A stretch of 64,000 nucleotides of DNA from Prochlorococcus sp. AG-388-A04 (GTDB taxonomy: Bacteria; Cyanobacteriota; Cyanobacteriia; PCC-6307; Cyanobiaceae), in the NCBI GenBank assembly GCA_003279935.1, contig QCGL01000001.1, positions 1-64,000 on the forward strand, read 5' to 3'. Below, one piece after another: positions 31,410 through 43,186 of the stretch (its first letter is position 1; each line of letters begins with the position of its first letter). The notes beneath the pieces are model-generated. The model was not told the origin of the DNA, did no database searches, and was given only the letters and a program-made list of their open reading frames with translations. Both the position numbers and the translations under genes were made by a program.

Positions 31410-32204
31410 TCATCTTAAATTAGGCCAGTCTGATTTCATAAGATTCATAATTAATTTAAACCAATGATTGATTAATAAGTTCTTTAAACTATTTCCTAGC
31501 TCTTTATTTGAACCTTTACTATCCCCTATAACTCCAGATTTACTTAGATCTTCTGTAAGCCAAGCAGTTGGAGCATTTCCCTCCAAACTCCAACCCTCTG
31601 GAATTTGCGTTTCACCACCGTCACAAGGTCTTTCATCTCCCACAAGTTCAGATTTTAAAGCCATCATCAAACTAGTTTCTGCTAAGGATGCATGTAATCC
31701 ATTCTCAATTTCATTTTTTGTTAAGAGTTTACTTAAACCATTAACTCCACTCCATAAAAAGCAAGGGAAGATTGAGAGTTTGGGAGCAACACTTCTTAAT
31801 TCTCTTGCTGCGGTGTTAAGTAAAGAAATTTGACCTCCATGTGCATTTATTAATATCAATCTTTTAAATCCCATATCCGCTAATTGGACTCCAACTTCTT
31901 TTATCAATGAGGTTATTAAATTCGAAGAAAGAGATATAGTTCCATCAAATCCCTTATGTTCAGGAGAAAAACCTATATATTGAGTTGGAAGTTTTTTTAT
32001 AGGTGTGTCAGACGGAATTAATTTTAAAACTTCGCAAATTATCTCATCAACAAAAATACTATCTGTAGCCAAAGGTAAATGAGGACCATGTTGTTCTACC
32101 GCTCCAAATGGCCAGATAATTGTTGATCTTTTATCTTTTGAAATATTTTTTACTTCAGGCCATGATAAATATTCAAATTCGCTAGGTATTGATTTAAAGT
32201 TCAT
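31410..32204 (-). CDS. Creatininase family protein
   Basis: IIWPFGAVEQHGPHLPLATDSIFVDEI; INAHGGQISLL; HASLAETSLMMAL. Confidence 0.9.
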   Translation of the reverse strand: MNFKSIPSEFEYLSWPEVKNISKDKRSTIIWPFGAVEQHGPHLPLATDSIFVDEIICEVLKLIPSDTPIKKLPTQYIGFSPEHKGFDGTISLSSNLITSLIKEVGVQLADMGFKRLILINAHGGQISLLNTAARELRSVAPKLSIFPCFLWSGVNGLSKLLTKNEIENGLHASLAETSLMMALKSELVGDERPCDGGETQIPEGWSLEGNAPTAWLTEDLSKSGVIGDSKGSNKELGNSLKNLLINHWFKLIMNLMKSDWPNLR

Positions 32205-32267
32205 TATTTTTAATTGTGAGTACTAACATTTAGAATAAGTTAATATTAAATTACTCTTATTTTACCT

Positions 32268-33482
32268 ATGAAGGGAGTTAGTGATAAAGATGCCCAAAAT
32301 AATAAAATAAAGGGCGACAAAAACAATTTTAAGAAGCCACTTCAGGTCCTTCACATAAGCAAAAAGGATACTTTTAGTAAGAAGGAAGAATTAGTTGATG
32401 ACAATCAAAATTCTACAAAAGAAGTCAAAACTGACATCAGTGCTGTAAAGCCTAAAATTATTGAAGCACCAATAAATGAAGTAAAAGAAATTTATTCCAA
32501 CAATAGTAACTTTGAAAATTTAAGTTATAAGGAGTTAGAAAAACCTTTAACTTTCAAAGATGAAGATGAAGATTTCATCACAGAGAGAAAAGTTGATGAG
32601 TTTGATTTTGACGAAAGTGCATTTTTAGAAGCGTTAAACGAAAATGAGCCCATAGGTACAACGGGAGAGACAATTAAGGGGAAAGTTATAGCATTAGAAA
32701 GTGATGGTTTGTATATAGACATTGGTGGTAAAGCACCTGGTTTCATGCCAAAAAAAGAATGTGGATTAGGAGTGATTACCAATTTCAAAGAAAAATTTTC
32801 CATTGGTCTAGAAATGGAAGTTTTAATAATAAAAGAACAAAATGCAGATGGTATGGTCACAGTAAGTGCTCGAGCATTAATTCTTAGACAAAGTTGGGAA
32901 AAAGTTGAAAGTTCTGCGAAAAATGGAGAATTAATTCAAGTTACAATTAATGGTTTTAATAGAGGAGGACTTACTTGCGATGTAGATGGCTTAAGAGGCT
33001 TTATTCCACGTTCACAACTTGAAGATGGTCAAGATTATCAATCTTTAGTAAGTAAAAATTTAAAAGTTGCATTTTTAGAAGTAAATCCAGAGACACGGAA
33101 ACTTGTTTTATCAGAAAAAAAAGCACTATTAGTTTCTAAATTTGCCGATCTAAAATTAGGACAATTAATTGAGGGTGAAGTTTTAGCCATAAAACCATAT
33201 GGCTTCTTTGTTGATTTAGGAGGGGCAAGCGGGCTTCTTCATCAATCCTCAATAACAAATGGATCTATCCGAAATTTAAGAGAAATTTTCGTGGAGGGTG
33301 AGCTCTTAAAGGCACTAATAACAGAAATTGACTTGGAGAGAGGAAGAATTGGTTTAAATACAGCCTTATTAGAAAACTCTCCAGGAGAATTAATTATTGA
33401 TAAAGAAAAAGTTATGATTGAAGCCTCTGAAAGGTCTCTAAAAACTAAGTCACTTTTCGATAAAAAAGATTTAGAAAAATGA
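32268..33482 (+). CDS. 30S ribosomal protein S1-like (multiple S1 RNA-binding domains)
   Basis: GETIKGKVIALESDGLYIDIGGKAPGFMPKKE; LGQLIEGEVLAIKPYGFFVDLGGASGLLHQSSI; acidic/variable N-terminus. Confidence 0.9.
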   Translation: MKGVSDKDAQNNKIKGDKNNFKKPLQVLHISKKDTFSKKEELVDDNQNSTKEVKTDISAVKPKIIEAPINEVKEIYSNNSNFENLSYKELEKPLTFKDEDEDFITERKVDEFDFDESAFLEALNENEPIGTTGETIKGKVIALESDGLYIDIGGKAPGFMPKKECGLGVITNFKEKFSIGLEMEVLIIKEQNADGMVTVSARALILRQSWEKVESSAKNGELIQVTINGFNRGGLTCDVDGLRGFIPRSQLEDGQDYQSLVSKNLKVAFLEVNPETRKLVLSEKKALLVSKFADLKLGQLIEGEVLAIKPYGFFVDLGGASGLLHQSSITNGSIRNLREIFVEGELLKALITEIDLERGRIGLNTALLENSPGELIIDKEKVMIEASERSLKTKSLFDKKDLEK

Positions 33483-34384
33483 CCATCAATGAAAAAATAA
33501 TTTCGAATAAAGAACTTAAAGTGTCAGATTGGGAGTTGGACTTTTATTCGAGGCCAATTATCGAACAAAATGGTAAAAAAAGATGGGAATTAATTATTTC
33601 ATCTTCAAAAAACTTTAAAACAGAGGATATATTTTTATGGAATAAAATATGTCCAGCAAACGAGGTTAATTCAATATGGCTTACAAAAGCTTTAAATGAA
33701 GCTCTTTATGATGCAGAAAAAAAAGGTTGGGCAAAGCCGTCAAAAATAAGATTTTGGAGAGCATCAATGAAATCAATAATTAAGAAATCTATTGAGAATA
33801 TAGGGGTTGAAGCTCTTGTAAGCAGAAGGACATACGAATTATTTGACAGAATCTTATTTCTCGAACAAGAGGTTTACCCTCTAGAAAATGGATATGTCAG
33901 AGGAGTATTAGCTCCAACCTTTACATCTAGTATTTCTAATGATCCTAAACCTTTGCCTGAGGCGGTAAGAGGTGATGCCTTGACAATTTCGGAGATATCT
34001 ATAGAAGAATTAAAACTAGCTCAAAATTGGCCTATTGAATTCGGAGATATTTTCCCAATCCAAAATGCAATTAAAAATGAGAACTTAGTACCTGGTCTTA
34101 GACTTTTTAGTAAAGACAGATCACTTGCTCTTGCCGCTTGGTTTAGTGGTTTAGAACCTGTCAAGCTCCTTATAAAACAGAATCAACTTTTACTTGAAGC
34201 CTCAGAAGATGACAAATGGTTAGTAACAGATTTAAAAGAAAAGGATGCTAAAGAACTAAATGAAAAATTTACGCAATCTAAAAATAATTCTTATGGTTAT
34301 CAGTTTATATCCATACAATCAACTCCTTTTGTTGAAAAATTCGCAGGTTTTTGGATTTTAAAAGATGTTGAATTGATTTCATAA
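33479..34384 (+). CDS. Tab2/Atab2-like RNA-binding protein
   Basis: VSDWELDFYSRPIIEQNGKKRWELIISS; WRASMKSIIKKSIENIGVEALVSRRTYEL; PLPEAVRGDAL; QFISIQSTPFVEKFAGFWIL. Confidence 0.85.
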   Translation: MTINEKIISNKELKVSDWELDFYSRPIIEQNGKKRWELIISSSKNFKTEDIFLWNKICPANEVNSIWLTKALNEALYDAEKKGWAKPSKIRFWRASMKSIIKKSIENIGVEALVSRRTYELFDRILFLEQEVYPLENGYVRGVLAPTFTSSISNDPKPLPEAVRGDALTISEISIEELKLAQNWPIEFGDIFPIQNAIKNENLVPGLRLFSKDRSLALAAWFSGLEPVKLLIKQNQLLLEASEDDKWLVTDLKEKDAKELNEKFTQSKNNSYGYQFISIQSTPFVEKFAGFWILKDVELIS

Positions 34385-34394
34385 AGCCAATTTC

Positions 34395-35171
34395 ATGTCT
34401 TTTAACCAAAAACATTTTCAAGAAAATGAGATGGCGATAAAAGACATAAAACTAAAATATTATTCATCTCCTATCCTTCTTAAAAATAATTTTAAACATG
34501 GTTTTCTTACCAAAACAAGTTCTGAGATTAATCTCACACTTCTATCAAAAAGACTTAATTTAAAAAATAATAATTGCGTTTTAAATCAAATACACAGCAA
34601 TCAAGTAGTTTTCGGATCAAAGACTCAAGAAAAGGAAAGAGTAGAGGCTGATGGAATAGTTTGTGATAAAAAAAATCAAAACTTATGGATATACACCGCA
34701 GATTGTATGCCAATTTTATTTGCTGACAAAACGAAAAGACTTGTTGCTGCAGTACATTGTGGTAGAAAGGGGTTGGAAAATAAAATAATAAGAAATCTCA
34801 TCAAAATTTTTTACGGTAAAGGTTGTTCAAAAGAAGATATCCTTGTAGCTATAGGCCCATCCATATCAAAAAAACATTATCTAATAGATAAAAAAACTTT
34901 ACAAGATTTTTATAAAAAAGCTGTTTCTAATGAACCAATTTTGGACTATACGGGGAATTTATTAAATTTAAAAGAGTTAGTAAAATTAGAAGAAAAAGAT
35001 TCAGTTTCTTTAAATCTAAAAAAATATGCTCATATTCAACTTTTAAAAGAAAATATATCAAATTCAAATATTGATATCTCTAACTTATGCACATATGAAT
35101 CAAATCATAATTTTTATTCTTGGAGAAGATCTAAAACATATTCACGTCAATGGAATTTTATAAGTTCCTAG
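34395..35171 (+). CDS. Laccase-domain (PgeF/YfiH) protein
   Basis: NQIHSNQV; EADGIVCDKKNQNLWIYTADCMPILFADKTKRLVAAVHCGRKGLENKII; CTYESNHNFYSWRR. Confidence 0.88.
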   Translation: MSFNQKHFQENEMAIKDIKLKYYSSPILLKNNFKHGFLTKTSSEINLTLLSKRLNLKNNNCVLNQIHSNQVVFGSKTQEKERVEADGIVCDKKNQNLWIYTADCMPILFADKTKRLVAAVHCGRKGLENKIIRNLIKIFYGKGCSKEDILVAIGPSISKKHYLIDKKTLQDFYKKAVSNEPILDYTGNLLNLKELVKLEEKDSVSLNLKKYAHIQLLKENISNSNIDISNLCTYESNHNFYSWRRSKTYSRQWNFISS

Positions 35172-35177
35172 CAAATT

Positions 35178-35531
35178 TTAATTTTGACAGGTCTCCTTTG
35201 ATAAATTTTTTGCAATTAATAAATCTGACATTTCTTTAGTTTCATTAATATCAAAAACCTTAGCTATTAATATATTTTCTTTGAAACCAATAGGTTTTAT
35301 TTTGACTTTACTTCCTCTCGGAAATTCTTTCTTAAGAAGGTTTAAAGCAATTTTTTCATCATCTTCATTGTTAATTTCTACACAAAATAATTTGATTGCA
35401 AGATCTCTATTTTGATCTCCTACTAAAATACTACTTGAGTTATTTATCTGAAGAATTTCGGCTGAATAAGTTCTAATTGGATATAAAACAACCAGAAAAA
35501 AAATAATTAAAAAAGAAGTTATTTTTTTCAA
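35178..35531 (-). CDS. Secreted hypothetical protein, possible degenerate SNase-like fold
   Basis: Signal peptide-like MKKITSFLIIFFLVVLYPIRTYSA; IKLFCVEI...LLKKEFPRGSKVKIKPIGFKENILIAKVF. Confidence 0.65.
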   Translation of the reverse strand: MKKITSFLIIFFLVVLYPIRTYSAEILQINNSSSILVGDQNRDLAIKLFCVEINNEDDEKIALNLLKKEFPRGSKVKIKPIGFKENILIAKVFDINETKEMSDLLIAKNLSKETCQN

Positions 35532-35588
35532 TTTAAGTATCTATATTAATGTAGTTAATAATTTCAATATTGTATATTTGTACAAAAA

Positions 35589-37352
35589 TCAGCTTTCACT
35601 GTTCACGTAACCCACCATTTGAGCATTACTTTTACCTGGAGGAACCATTGGATAGCAATTTTCACCTCTCCTCACTCGTACATTAATTAAGGCTGGCCCA
35701 TCAAAATCTAAAGCAGATTTAAACTCATTTAATAATTGCTTCCTCTCTGAAATTAAGAACCCTTTTACTCCAAACGATTCCGCGAGTTTAACGAAATCAG
35801 GTTCTCCACAACTCATATCAGAGGAGGAGTACCTTTCATCATAAAAGCTTTCTTGCCACTGTCTCACCATCCCCTGCCAGCGATTATTTATGATCACTAA
35901 TTTAATATTTAAACCGTATTGAGATAAAGTACCCAGTTCTTGTATATTCATCAAAACACTTGCATCTCCAGCTATGCAGATAACTTCCTCGTTAGGCAGA
36001 GCAGCCTTCACTCCCATGGCTGCAGGTAATCCAAAGCCCATCGTTCCTAAACCAGCACTACTTATCCATCTTCTCGGAGCATTTCTTAGATACTGAGCAG
36101 CCCACATTTGATGTTGACCTACATCAGTTGTGATGAAGGCTTCAGGAGAAAAATCCCTTACTTTCAAAAGAACTTCTTGAGGATAAATTTCACCTTCTTC
36201 TGGAGGAACAAATAAAGGATGCTTATTTTTCCAAAAATTAATTTTTTCTAGCCAATTTTTTGTATTGCAGGAGGTTTTATTAATAAAAGATTTTTCATTA
36301 ATTTTGGAAAGAGCTTTAGCTACATCCGAAACAATAGCAACATCAACACGTCTATTTTTATTAACTTCTGCAGGATCGATATCAATATGAATAACCTTTG
36401 CAGATGGGGCGAATGTATCTAATTTCCCTGTAACTCTATCATCAAATCTCGCACCTACAGCAATCAAAAGATCACATTCCGTAACTGCAAAGTTTGCATA
36501 TGCGGTTCCATGCATTCCCAACATTCCAACTGATAAGTCAACCCTCTCGTCAAAGACCCCTTTCCCCATTAACGTAGTGGTTACTGGAATTTGATAATTA
36601 TTAGCTAAGGTTTCTACTTCCTCATGAGCACCTGAAGATATTGCTCCACCTCCTACATATAACAAAGGTCTTGAAGATTCTTGAATCAATTCAATAGCCT
36701 GGTTGATATCAGAATCGTTAATTTCTCCATTCCTTTTAAAACCCTTAGGAATAATCTCACCAGGTAAAATTCTTTCATAATTAAAGAATTCTTGACCCAC
36801 ATCTTTTGGTATATCAATTAAAACTGGGCCAGGTCTTCCAGAAGAAGCAATAAAAAACGCCTCTGAAACTACTTTTGCTATATCAGACGGATCTCTTACA
36901 ACCCATGAATGTTTAACGATAGGGAGTGTAATTCCAAAAATATCAGTCTCTTGAAAAGCATCCGTTCCTATAGCAGGCCTTGGAACTTGGCCAGTAACTA
37001 CTACCAATGGAACTGAATCCATTTGAGCTGTTGCTATACCAGTTACTAAATTCGTAGCCCCTGGACCTGAAGTACCAAAACAAACCCCTACCTCACCTGT
37101 TGACCTGGCATATCCATCTGCAGCATGGGATCCTCCCTGCTCATGTCTTACCATGTAATGTTTTAACCATCCATCATTTTCTGCTTTATGTACCGCATCA
37201 TAAATAGGAAGGATGGCGCCGCCTGGATATCCAAATATCACTTTTACATCATGAACTTTCAGTGAATCCATTAGTGCTTCAGCACCTGTAATCCATATGG
37301 GGTAATTTTTTTCTGAATCATCTTTTGATAAAGATGTCGAAGTAAGCGTCAC
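35589..37352 (-). CDS. ilvB: Acetolactate synthase large subunit
   Basis: [73 protein letters not shown]. Confidence 0.97.
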   Translation of the reverse strand: MTLTSTSLSKDDSEKNYPIWITGAEALMDSLKVHDVKVIFGYPGGAILPIYDAVHKAENDGWLKHYMVRHEQGGSHAADGYARSTGEVGVCFGTSGPGATNLVTGIATAQMDSVPLVVVTGQVPRPAIGTDAFQETDIFGITLPIVKHSWVVRDPSDIAKVVSEAFFIASSGRPGPVLIDIPKDVGQEFFNYERILPGEIIPKGFKRNGEINDSDINQAIELIQESSRPLLYVGGGAISSGAHEEVETLANNYQIPVTTTLMGKGVFDERVDLSVGMLGMHGTAYANFAVTECDLLIAVGARFDDRVTGKLDTFAPSAKVIHIDIDPAEVNKNRRVDVAIVSDVAKALSKINEKSFINKTSCNTKNWLEKINFWKNKHPLFVPPEEGEIYPQEVLLKVRDFSPEAFITTDVGQHQMWAAQYLRNAPRRWISSAGLGTMGFGLPAAMGVKAALPNEEVICIAGDASVLMNIQELGTLSQYGLNIKLVIINNRWQGMVRQWQESFYDERYSSSDMSCGEPDFVKLAESFGVKGFLISERKQLLNEFKSALDFDGPALINVRVRRGENCYPMVPPGKSNAQMVGYVNSES

Positions 37353-37485
37353 TAAAGAAAATCAATCTATTTAAATAATAAACTTAATTAAAAAATAATG
37401 CCCATTTTGGAAATGTAATGTCAAAAATTTCTTAAAAATTTAATTGCTCTTGGTGAAGTTTTAGAAATTTTTTAATAATATATAT

Positions 37486-38661
37486 TTATAAAATCCCTAG
37501 TTTATGAAGAGGCCCAGAACCTGAAATAAGTTCAATAAAAAGTATAAGGAAGACGATCATAGCAACCCTGCCGTTCCAAACTTCAGAACTATTATTCCAA
37601 CCCCATTGCCATTTTTCCTGAGGGTATAGTTTAACTTTCTCAGGCAATTCAGAAGCCTTCTCTATATTAATTATCGGTCCTTCTAGGCAAGAAACAACTA
37701 GATCACTTAAGCCCTCAATAAAAGTAGGGTGTGTATTTAATGCTTTTACCCTTCTAAAATTAACAATGCCTGCTTTCTCAGCAATTTCTTTATATTCAAT
37801 ATCAATTTCCTGTAAAGTTTCAATATGTTCCCCAACGAAACTTATAGGAACAACTATTAAATCATTTACTTTAGCTTTACCAAGATCTGTCAAAACTTCC
37901 TCTGTGTAGGGTTTTAACCATTCAACTGGACCTACCCTACTTTGATAAGACAGAGTGTAAGGATTGGTATGACCTAAAAATTTTTCAAGTTCGTCAATAA
38001 TTAGAAGGGAACAATCTTCTATTTGTTCTTTGTATGGATCTCCTGCTTCTTCCACATAACTTTTCGGGACTCCATGAGCTGTAAAAAAGATATGTGCACT
38101 ATCAGGCGATTCACATAGCGAAATTTGTTCCGATATGAGCTCAACCATTGATTTTAAGTAACCTGATTGACTAAACCAACTTCTTACACATCTCATTGGT
38201 ATTTTTTTAAACTCAGAATCAGAATCTCTTAATTTTTTTAATTCTCTAAAGCTCGAACCACTTGTACTTATAGAAAAGTGTGGGTACAGAGGCAATACGA
38301 CAATTTGATCTACCCCATCTGCTTTCATATCAGCGATGGCTGATTCTGTGAAAGGATGCCAGTATCTCATAGCTATATAAGTTGTTACATTTAAACCTTT
38401 ATCTCTTAGTTTGCTTTGTAATTCTCTAGCTTGTTGTTCCGTAATTCTTCTGATAGGAGATCCTCCTCCTATTGAAAGATATGCCTGTTGTGAAGTAGTA
38501 CTTCTAAGTGTACTTATTAACCATGCTAAAGGTTTCTGAAATGCTGGGACGGGAAGCCTAATTATTTCAGGATCAGAAAATAGATTATATAAAAATGGGC
38601 CTACATCTGTAATCCTCTCAGGGCCGCCAAGATTCATTAATAAGACGCCTACTTTTTCCAT
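37486..38661 (-). CDS. hemH: Ferrochelatase with C-terminal chlorophyll a/b-binding (CAB-like) TM tail
   Basis: [52 protein letters not shown]; tail [28 protein letters not shown]. Confidence 0.96.
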   Translation of the reverse strand: MEKVGVLLMNLGGPERITDVGPFLYNLFSDPEIIRLPVPAFQKPLAWLISTLRSTTSQQAYLSIGGGSPIRRITEQQARELQSKLRDKGLNVTTYIAMRYWHPFTESAIADMKADGVDQIVVLPLYPHFSISTSGSSFRELKKLRDSDSEFKKIPMRCVRSWFSQSGYLKSMVELISEQISLCESPDSAHIFFTAHGVPKSYVEEAGDPYKEQIEDCSLLIIDELEKFLGHTNPYTLSYQSRVGPVEWLKPYTEEVLTDLGKAKVNDLIVVPISFVGEHIETLQEIDIEYKEIAEKAGIVNFRRVKALNTHPTFIEGLSDLVVSCLEGPIINIEKASELPEKVKLYPQEKWQWGWNNSSEVWNGRVAMIVFLILFIELISGSGPLHKLGIL

Positions 38662-38726
38662 TTAAATTTTATGGAGATTGAAAATAAACATTAAGAACGT
38701 CATTATAAAAATAATTATATAAGTTA

Positions 38727-39896
38727 ATGAACGTAATTCAGGAAATAAATAAAGTCAATGATAAATTTGCTACTGAAGGAAGCAAACTTAGAATTGAAAA
38801 AAGAGGTGAGAAATTAAACATTAGAGGTTCACTACCTTCAAAAAATAATAAAAATGACTTTATGGTTCAACGAATATCTCTTGGACTCAAAGCTGATTTT
38901 AATGGCTTAGAAGAAGCCAAGAAAAAATTACAATTGATAAATTTGCAATTAGAGTTAAATCAATTTGATTGGATCAATTGGGTAAAAAATTCTGATAAAA
39001 AGGAAATAAAAGAAGAATTTAAATTTTTAACTAGACTTAATGATTTTGAGAAATATTTTTTTAGGGAGAATAAAAACGAATACTTAACAAGCACTCGAAA
39101 AACAACTTGGAGAAGCTCTTATAAGCCCTACATTAATAGAATGATATCCATCCAAAAGGATACGAATACTGAAAATTTAGATAATATTTTTACAACCACA
39201 TTAAAAACTTATAAAGAAGGGAGCAGAAGCAGAAAACAATGTGCGACTTCCCTTAGTGTTTTGGCAAAATTTTTAGAACATAAACTTCCTGAAGATTGGA
39301 AATTAATGGCTAAAGGATATGGACTAAATAAAGCAAGCTTTAGGGATCTTCCTACTGACGAGATAATTGAAAATCTATGGGCAAACATCCCAAATAAATC
39401 ATGGAAATATGTTTTCGGGCTTATGGCTACATATGGGTTAAGAAATCATGAAGTCTTTTTTTGTGACTTAAGCTCCTTAACTAATTCTGGAGACAAAATC
39501 ATTAGAGTTTTGCCTACTACAAAAACAGGCGAACATCAGGTTTGGCCTTTTCATCCTAAATGGATAGATAAATTTGAACTTTGTAAATTAGGCAAAGATC
39601 CAGAATTACTTCCAAACATCAATAAAGATCTTAGAGTTACAACTTTGCAAAATATTGGAAAAAAAATAACTGATCAATTTAAACGATATTCAATTAAAAT
39701 CAAACCTTATGACCTAAGACATGCTTGGGCAGTTAGGACGATTTTCTATGATCTACCTGATACAGTTGCCGCAAGAATGATGGGACATTCCGTCAGCCTA
39801 CATACTCAAACGTACCATCACTGGATAACAAAACGAGATCAACAACAAGCTGTTAATAATGCACTTTCAAAATATAAAAAACGTGAAGTTTTTTAA
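38727..39896 (+). CDS. Tyrosine recombinase/integrase family protein, orphan
   Basis: ATYGLRNHEVFF (Arg I), YDLRHAWAVRT (box II), MMGHSVSLHTQTYHHW (GH...Y). Confidence 0.87.
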   Translation: MNVIQEINKVNDKFATEGSKLRIEKRGEKLNIRGSLPSKNNKNDFMVQRISLGLKADFNGLEEAKKKLQLINLQLELNQFDWINWVKNSDKKEIKEEFKFLTRLNDFEKYFFRENKNEYLTSTRKTTWRSSYKPYINRMISIQKDTNTENLDNIFTTTLKTYKEGSRSRKQCATSLSVLAKFLEHKLPEDWKLMAKGYGLNKASFRDLPTDEIIENLWANIPNKSWKYVFGLMATYGLRNHEVFFCDLSSLTNSGDKIIRVLPTTKTGEHQVWPFHPKWIDKFELCKLGKDPELLPNINKDLRVTTLQNIGKKITDQFKRYSIKIKPYDLRHAWAVRTIFYDLPDTVAARMMGHSVSLHTQTYHHWITKRDQQQAVNNALSKYKKREVF

Positions 39897-39924
39897 TCAC
39901 TATAATCTGAGTAAAAGTTATTTT

Positions 39925-40620
39925 ATGGCTGATGAGACACAACCCTCTTCAAAGAATTTAACTAGTCTTGATATTCAGGCTAAAGAACTTGGGATAGGGG
40001 GAAATTTATCTCCTGAAACAGATGAGAGTCTTTATAAAAAAAGAATGCAAAAAAGAAAAGAAGTGCAATCAAAGAGATTACGAGTAAGGAAAACAAAAAA
40101 AGGTTTATTAATTGTTTTTACAGGAAATGGGAAAGGGAAAACAACTGCCTCTTTAGGAATGGCGTTAAGAACTATTGGACATGGTCATAAAGTGGCAATT
40201 ATTCAATTTATTAAAGGTGGTTGGACTACTGGTGAAGAAAAAGCTCTTAAAAATTTATCATCAAATATTTCATGGCATGCATTAGGTGAGGGATTTACTT
40301 GGGAAACACAAGATAGAGTAAGGGATGAAGAATTAGTTAAAGAAGCTTGGCAAGTTGCTAAGAGATTCATCAAAGATGAATCATATAAACTTATAATTCT
40401 TGATGAAATAAATATCGCAACTAAACTTGGATACCTTTCTCCAGAAGAAATAATTAAGTTTATAAAAAGTCTGAATAATAGAAAAAATCACATAGTTTTA
40501 ACAGGAAGAGGAGCTTCCGAATCAATCATTAATCAAGCTGATCTGGTAACAGAGATGAAATTAATTAGGCATCCTTTTAAAGAACAGGGAATAAAAGCTC
40601 AAGAGTGTGTAGAGTATTAG
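39925..40620 (+). CDS. cobO: Cob(I)yrinic acid a,c-diamide adenosyltransferase
   Basis: LLIVFTGNGKGKTTASLGMALRTIGHGHKVAIIQFIKGGW; LIILDEINIATKLGYL. Start placed at ATG 39925 because the ORF-track start overlaps the integrase gene. Confidence 0.93.
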   Translation: MADETQPSSKNLTSLDIQAKELGIGGNLSPETDESLYKKRMQKRKEVQSKRLRVRKTKKGLLIVFTGNGKGKTTASLGMALRTIGHGHKVAIIQFIKGGWTTGEEKALKNLSSNISWHALGEGFTWETQDRVRDEELVKEAWQVAKRFIKDESYKLIILDEINIATKLGYLSPEEIIKFIKSLNNRKNHIVLTGRGASESIINQADLVTEMKLIRHPFKEQGIKAQECVEY

Positions 40621-40749
40621 AATTTTAGTGGAGTTTTAATTTGTTTTTCTGTTTTTCGATTGAGAATTGTTTAAAGACGCAAGCATTATTATCCTAAAAA
40701 AGAAATTCTGTATATTTACTTGCTAAGGTCATAAAAGTATGATTATTGA

Positions 40750-41454
40750 ATGACTTACAAAAGAGTACTTTTAAAGCTTAGTGGTGAAGCACTAATGGGA
40801 GATAAACCGTACGGTATAGACCCTGCGATAGTTCAATCAATAGCTGAAGATGTTGAGAAAGTAATCGCAAATAAAGTTCAACTTGCAATAGTTGTTGGGG
40901 GCGGCAACATATTTAGAGGACTAAAAGGTTCTGCTGATGGTATGGACAGAGCTACAGCTGACTATGTAGGAATGTTAGCAACAGTGATGAATGCTATTTC
41001 CCTCCAAGATGGATTAGAAAGAGTTGGAGTTGAAACTAGAGTACAAACAGCGATAGAGATGCAAGAAATTGCCGAACCTTATATTAGAAGAAGAGCAATG
41101 AGACATTTAGAGAAAGGAAGAGTTGTAGTTTTTGGAGGTGGTTGTGGAAATCCATTTTTTACTACAGATACTACTGCTGCTTTGAGAGCCGCAGAAATAA
41201 ATGCTGAAGTTGTTATGAAGGCGACAAAAGTTGACGGAGTTTATGATCGTGATCCCAATAAATTTAAAGAAGCAAAAAAGTACTCCTCTCTCACATATCA
41301 ACAAGTTCTTAGTGATGAAATCGCTGTGATGGACAGCACTGCTATTGCTCTATGTAAAGATAATAATATTCCAATTATGGTTTTTGATATTTTTAAAAAA
41401 GGAAATATCTCCAGAGCTGTTGCCGGAGAGTCTATAGGCTCTTTAATAAGTTAA
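40750..41454 (+). CDS. pyrH: UMP kinase
   Basis: [44 protein letters not shown]. Confidence 0.97.
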   Translation: MTYKRVLLKLSGEALMGDKPYGIDPAIVQSIAEDVEKVIANKVQLAIVVGGGNIFRGLKGSADGMDRATADYVGMLATVMNAISLQDGLERVGVETRVQTAIEMQEIAEPYIRRRAMRHLEKGRVVVFGGGCGNPFFTTDTTAALRAAEINAEVVMKATKVDGVYDRDPNKFKEAKKYSSLTYQQVLSDEIAVMDSTAIALCKDNNIPIMVFDIFKKGNISRAVAGESIGSLIS

Positions 41455-41482
41455 AACTTATTTAAGTTAATTATTTCTAATT

Positions 41483-42031
41483 ATGAAAGAACAAGAAATT
41501 CAATCGAGCATGAACAAAAGTGTTGAAGCCACTCAAAGAAACTTTAATACTATTAGGACTGGGAGGGCTAACGCATCATTATTAGACAGAATTAGTGTTG
41601 AGTATTATGGAGCAGAAACCCCAATTAAATCACTTGCCTCAATATCAACTATAGATTCACAAACAATTTCAATACAACCATTTGATATTTCTTCCCTACA
41701 AACTATTGAAAAAGCAATCTCAGTTAGTGATTTAGGTATCACCCCCAACAATGATGGGAAGGTCATAAGAATAAATGTCCCACCATTAACTGAAGAAAGA
41801 AGAAAAGAGTTTTGCAAGTTAGCTTCTAAATACGCAGAGGAAGGTAAAGTAGCGCTAAGAAATATTAGAAGAGATGCTGTTGACAAAGAGAAAAAAGATG
41901 AGAAAGAAGGTTTAATATCAAAAGATGTATCAAGAGATAATCAATTAGAGATACAAAAATTTACTGACAAATATATTTCTTTAATAGAAACTAAATTATC
42001 TGAAAAGGAGAAAGAAATTCTAAAAGTTTGA
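41483..42031 (+). CDS. frr: Ribosome recycling factor
   Basis: [49 protein letters not shown]. Confidence 0.97.
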   Translation: MKEQEIQSSMNKSVEATQRNFNTIRTGRANASLLDRISVEYYGAETPIKSLASISTIDSQTISIQPFDISSLQTIEKAISVSDLGITPNNDGKVIRINVPPLTEERRKEFCKLASKYAEEGKVALRNIRRDAVDKEKKDEKEGLISKDVSRDNQLEIQKFTDKYISLIETKLSEKEKEILKV

Positions 42032-43161
42032 AGGAATTCGACATTATAATTATTGGAGGAGGTCTCTCAGGATCTTCTACAGCACTTAACTTATCAAAAA
42101 AAGGCTATTCAGTTTTAATTATAGAGAAGGAGGCATCAGGAAATATAAAGCCCTGCGCAGGAGGGATGGCATCCTCAATGAAAAAATATCTCCCATTAGA
42201 TATAGATGAATCAATAGAATCTAAAATTAGGAAGGTTGAATTCAGATGGGAGTCATCTGATAATGTTGTTGCCGACCTTAGTGGTGAATCACCTTTTTGG
42301 ATAATTAGAAGAGAAAAATTAGATAAATTATTACTTGATGAAGCTATAAAATATGGAGGTGAGATACTAAGACCAGTACATGTCGAAAAAATAACGCAGC
42401 AAAATAAGACTTGGATAATAAAATGCAGCAATAAAGTTACATATAAATCTAAATTTCTTGTTATTGCCGACGGTTCACAATCTAAATGGGCTGAATATTT
42501 CAACTTAGGTCCAAGAAAGCCAAAATTTGCTAATACTATCGCCTTGAGGCTAAAAGGATTTGGGAATATTCCTAAAGATTCAGTTAGATTTGAGTTTGGA
42601 TTTGTTAAGTATGGATTTGCTTGGGCATTTCCATTAAAAGACAGTGTTAATATTGGCTTAGGCACTTTTATAAATAATAAACTTCTAGAAAATAAAGATC
42701 TCAATAATAAAGTAATAAAAAGTTTCGGATTTGAAGATTTATCTTTTAAGGTGGTTCATAAAAAACTAAGAATTTGGAATGGTCTAAACAAGCTTAATGG
42801 AGATAGGGTGATTGCTGTAGGGGATGCAGCATCACTTTGCGATCCGTTTTTGGCCGAAGGTATTAGACCTTCACTAATTAGTAGTTATTTTGCTGCAGAA
42901 AGTATTGACCACTGTTTGTCCAGAAATAATAATGATTTAAATAATTATTCAACAAACATTAATAATGAATGGGGAAAATCAATGGCATGGGGAAAGAGAA
43001 TTGCTCAAATCTTTTATAGATTCCCAAGAACTGGCTATCAATTAGGTATCAAAAGGAAAACAGCACCTCAACGTATTGCTCAAATATTATCTGGTCAAAT
43101 GAATTATGAAGACATTGCAATGAGAGTTATAAAGAGACTTCTAACCAAAAGCAAAGATTAA
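42028..43161 (+). CDS. Geranylgeranyl reductase family FAD-dependent oxidoreductase
   Basis: [64 protein letters not shown]; overlaps frr by 4 nt. Confidence 0.87.
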   Translation: MKEFDIIIIGGGLSGSSTALNLSKKGYSVLIIEKEASGNIKPCAGGMASSMKKYLPLDIDESIESKIRKVEFRWESSDNVVADLSGESPFWIIRREKLDKLLLDEAIKYGGEILRPVHVEKITQQNKTWIIKCSNKVTYKSKFLVIADGSQSKWAEYFNLGPRKPKFANTIALRLKGFGNIPKDSVRFEFGFVKYGFAWAFPLKDSVNIGLGTFINNKLLENKDLNNKVIKSFGFEDLSFKVVHKKLRIWNGLNKLNGDRVIAVGDAASLCDPFLAEGIRPSLISSYFAAESIDHCLSRNNNDLNNYSTNINNEWGKSMAWGKRIAQIFYRFPRTGYQLGIKRKTAPQRIAQILSGQMNYEDIAMRVIKRLLTKSKD

Positions 43162-43186
43162 TTTTATGTTTTAATAAAAATTAAAT

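Noticed and set aside
35560-35590. NtcA site GTA-N8-TAC near GTATATTTGTAC
   Set aside because: Spacing is N6, so it does not fit the consensus.
38727-40620. Prophage or genomic island around the integrase
   Set aside because: Only one recombinase gene; both flanks are core metabolic genes and no att repeats were seen.
42105-42704. 199-aa minus-strand ORF inside the GGR gene
   Set aside because: Antisense to a convincing oxidoreductase gene; low-complexity translation.
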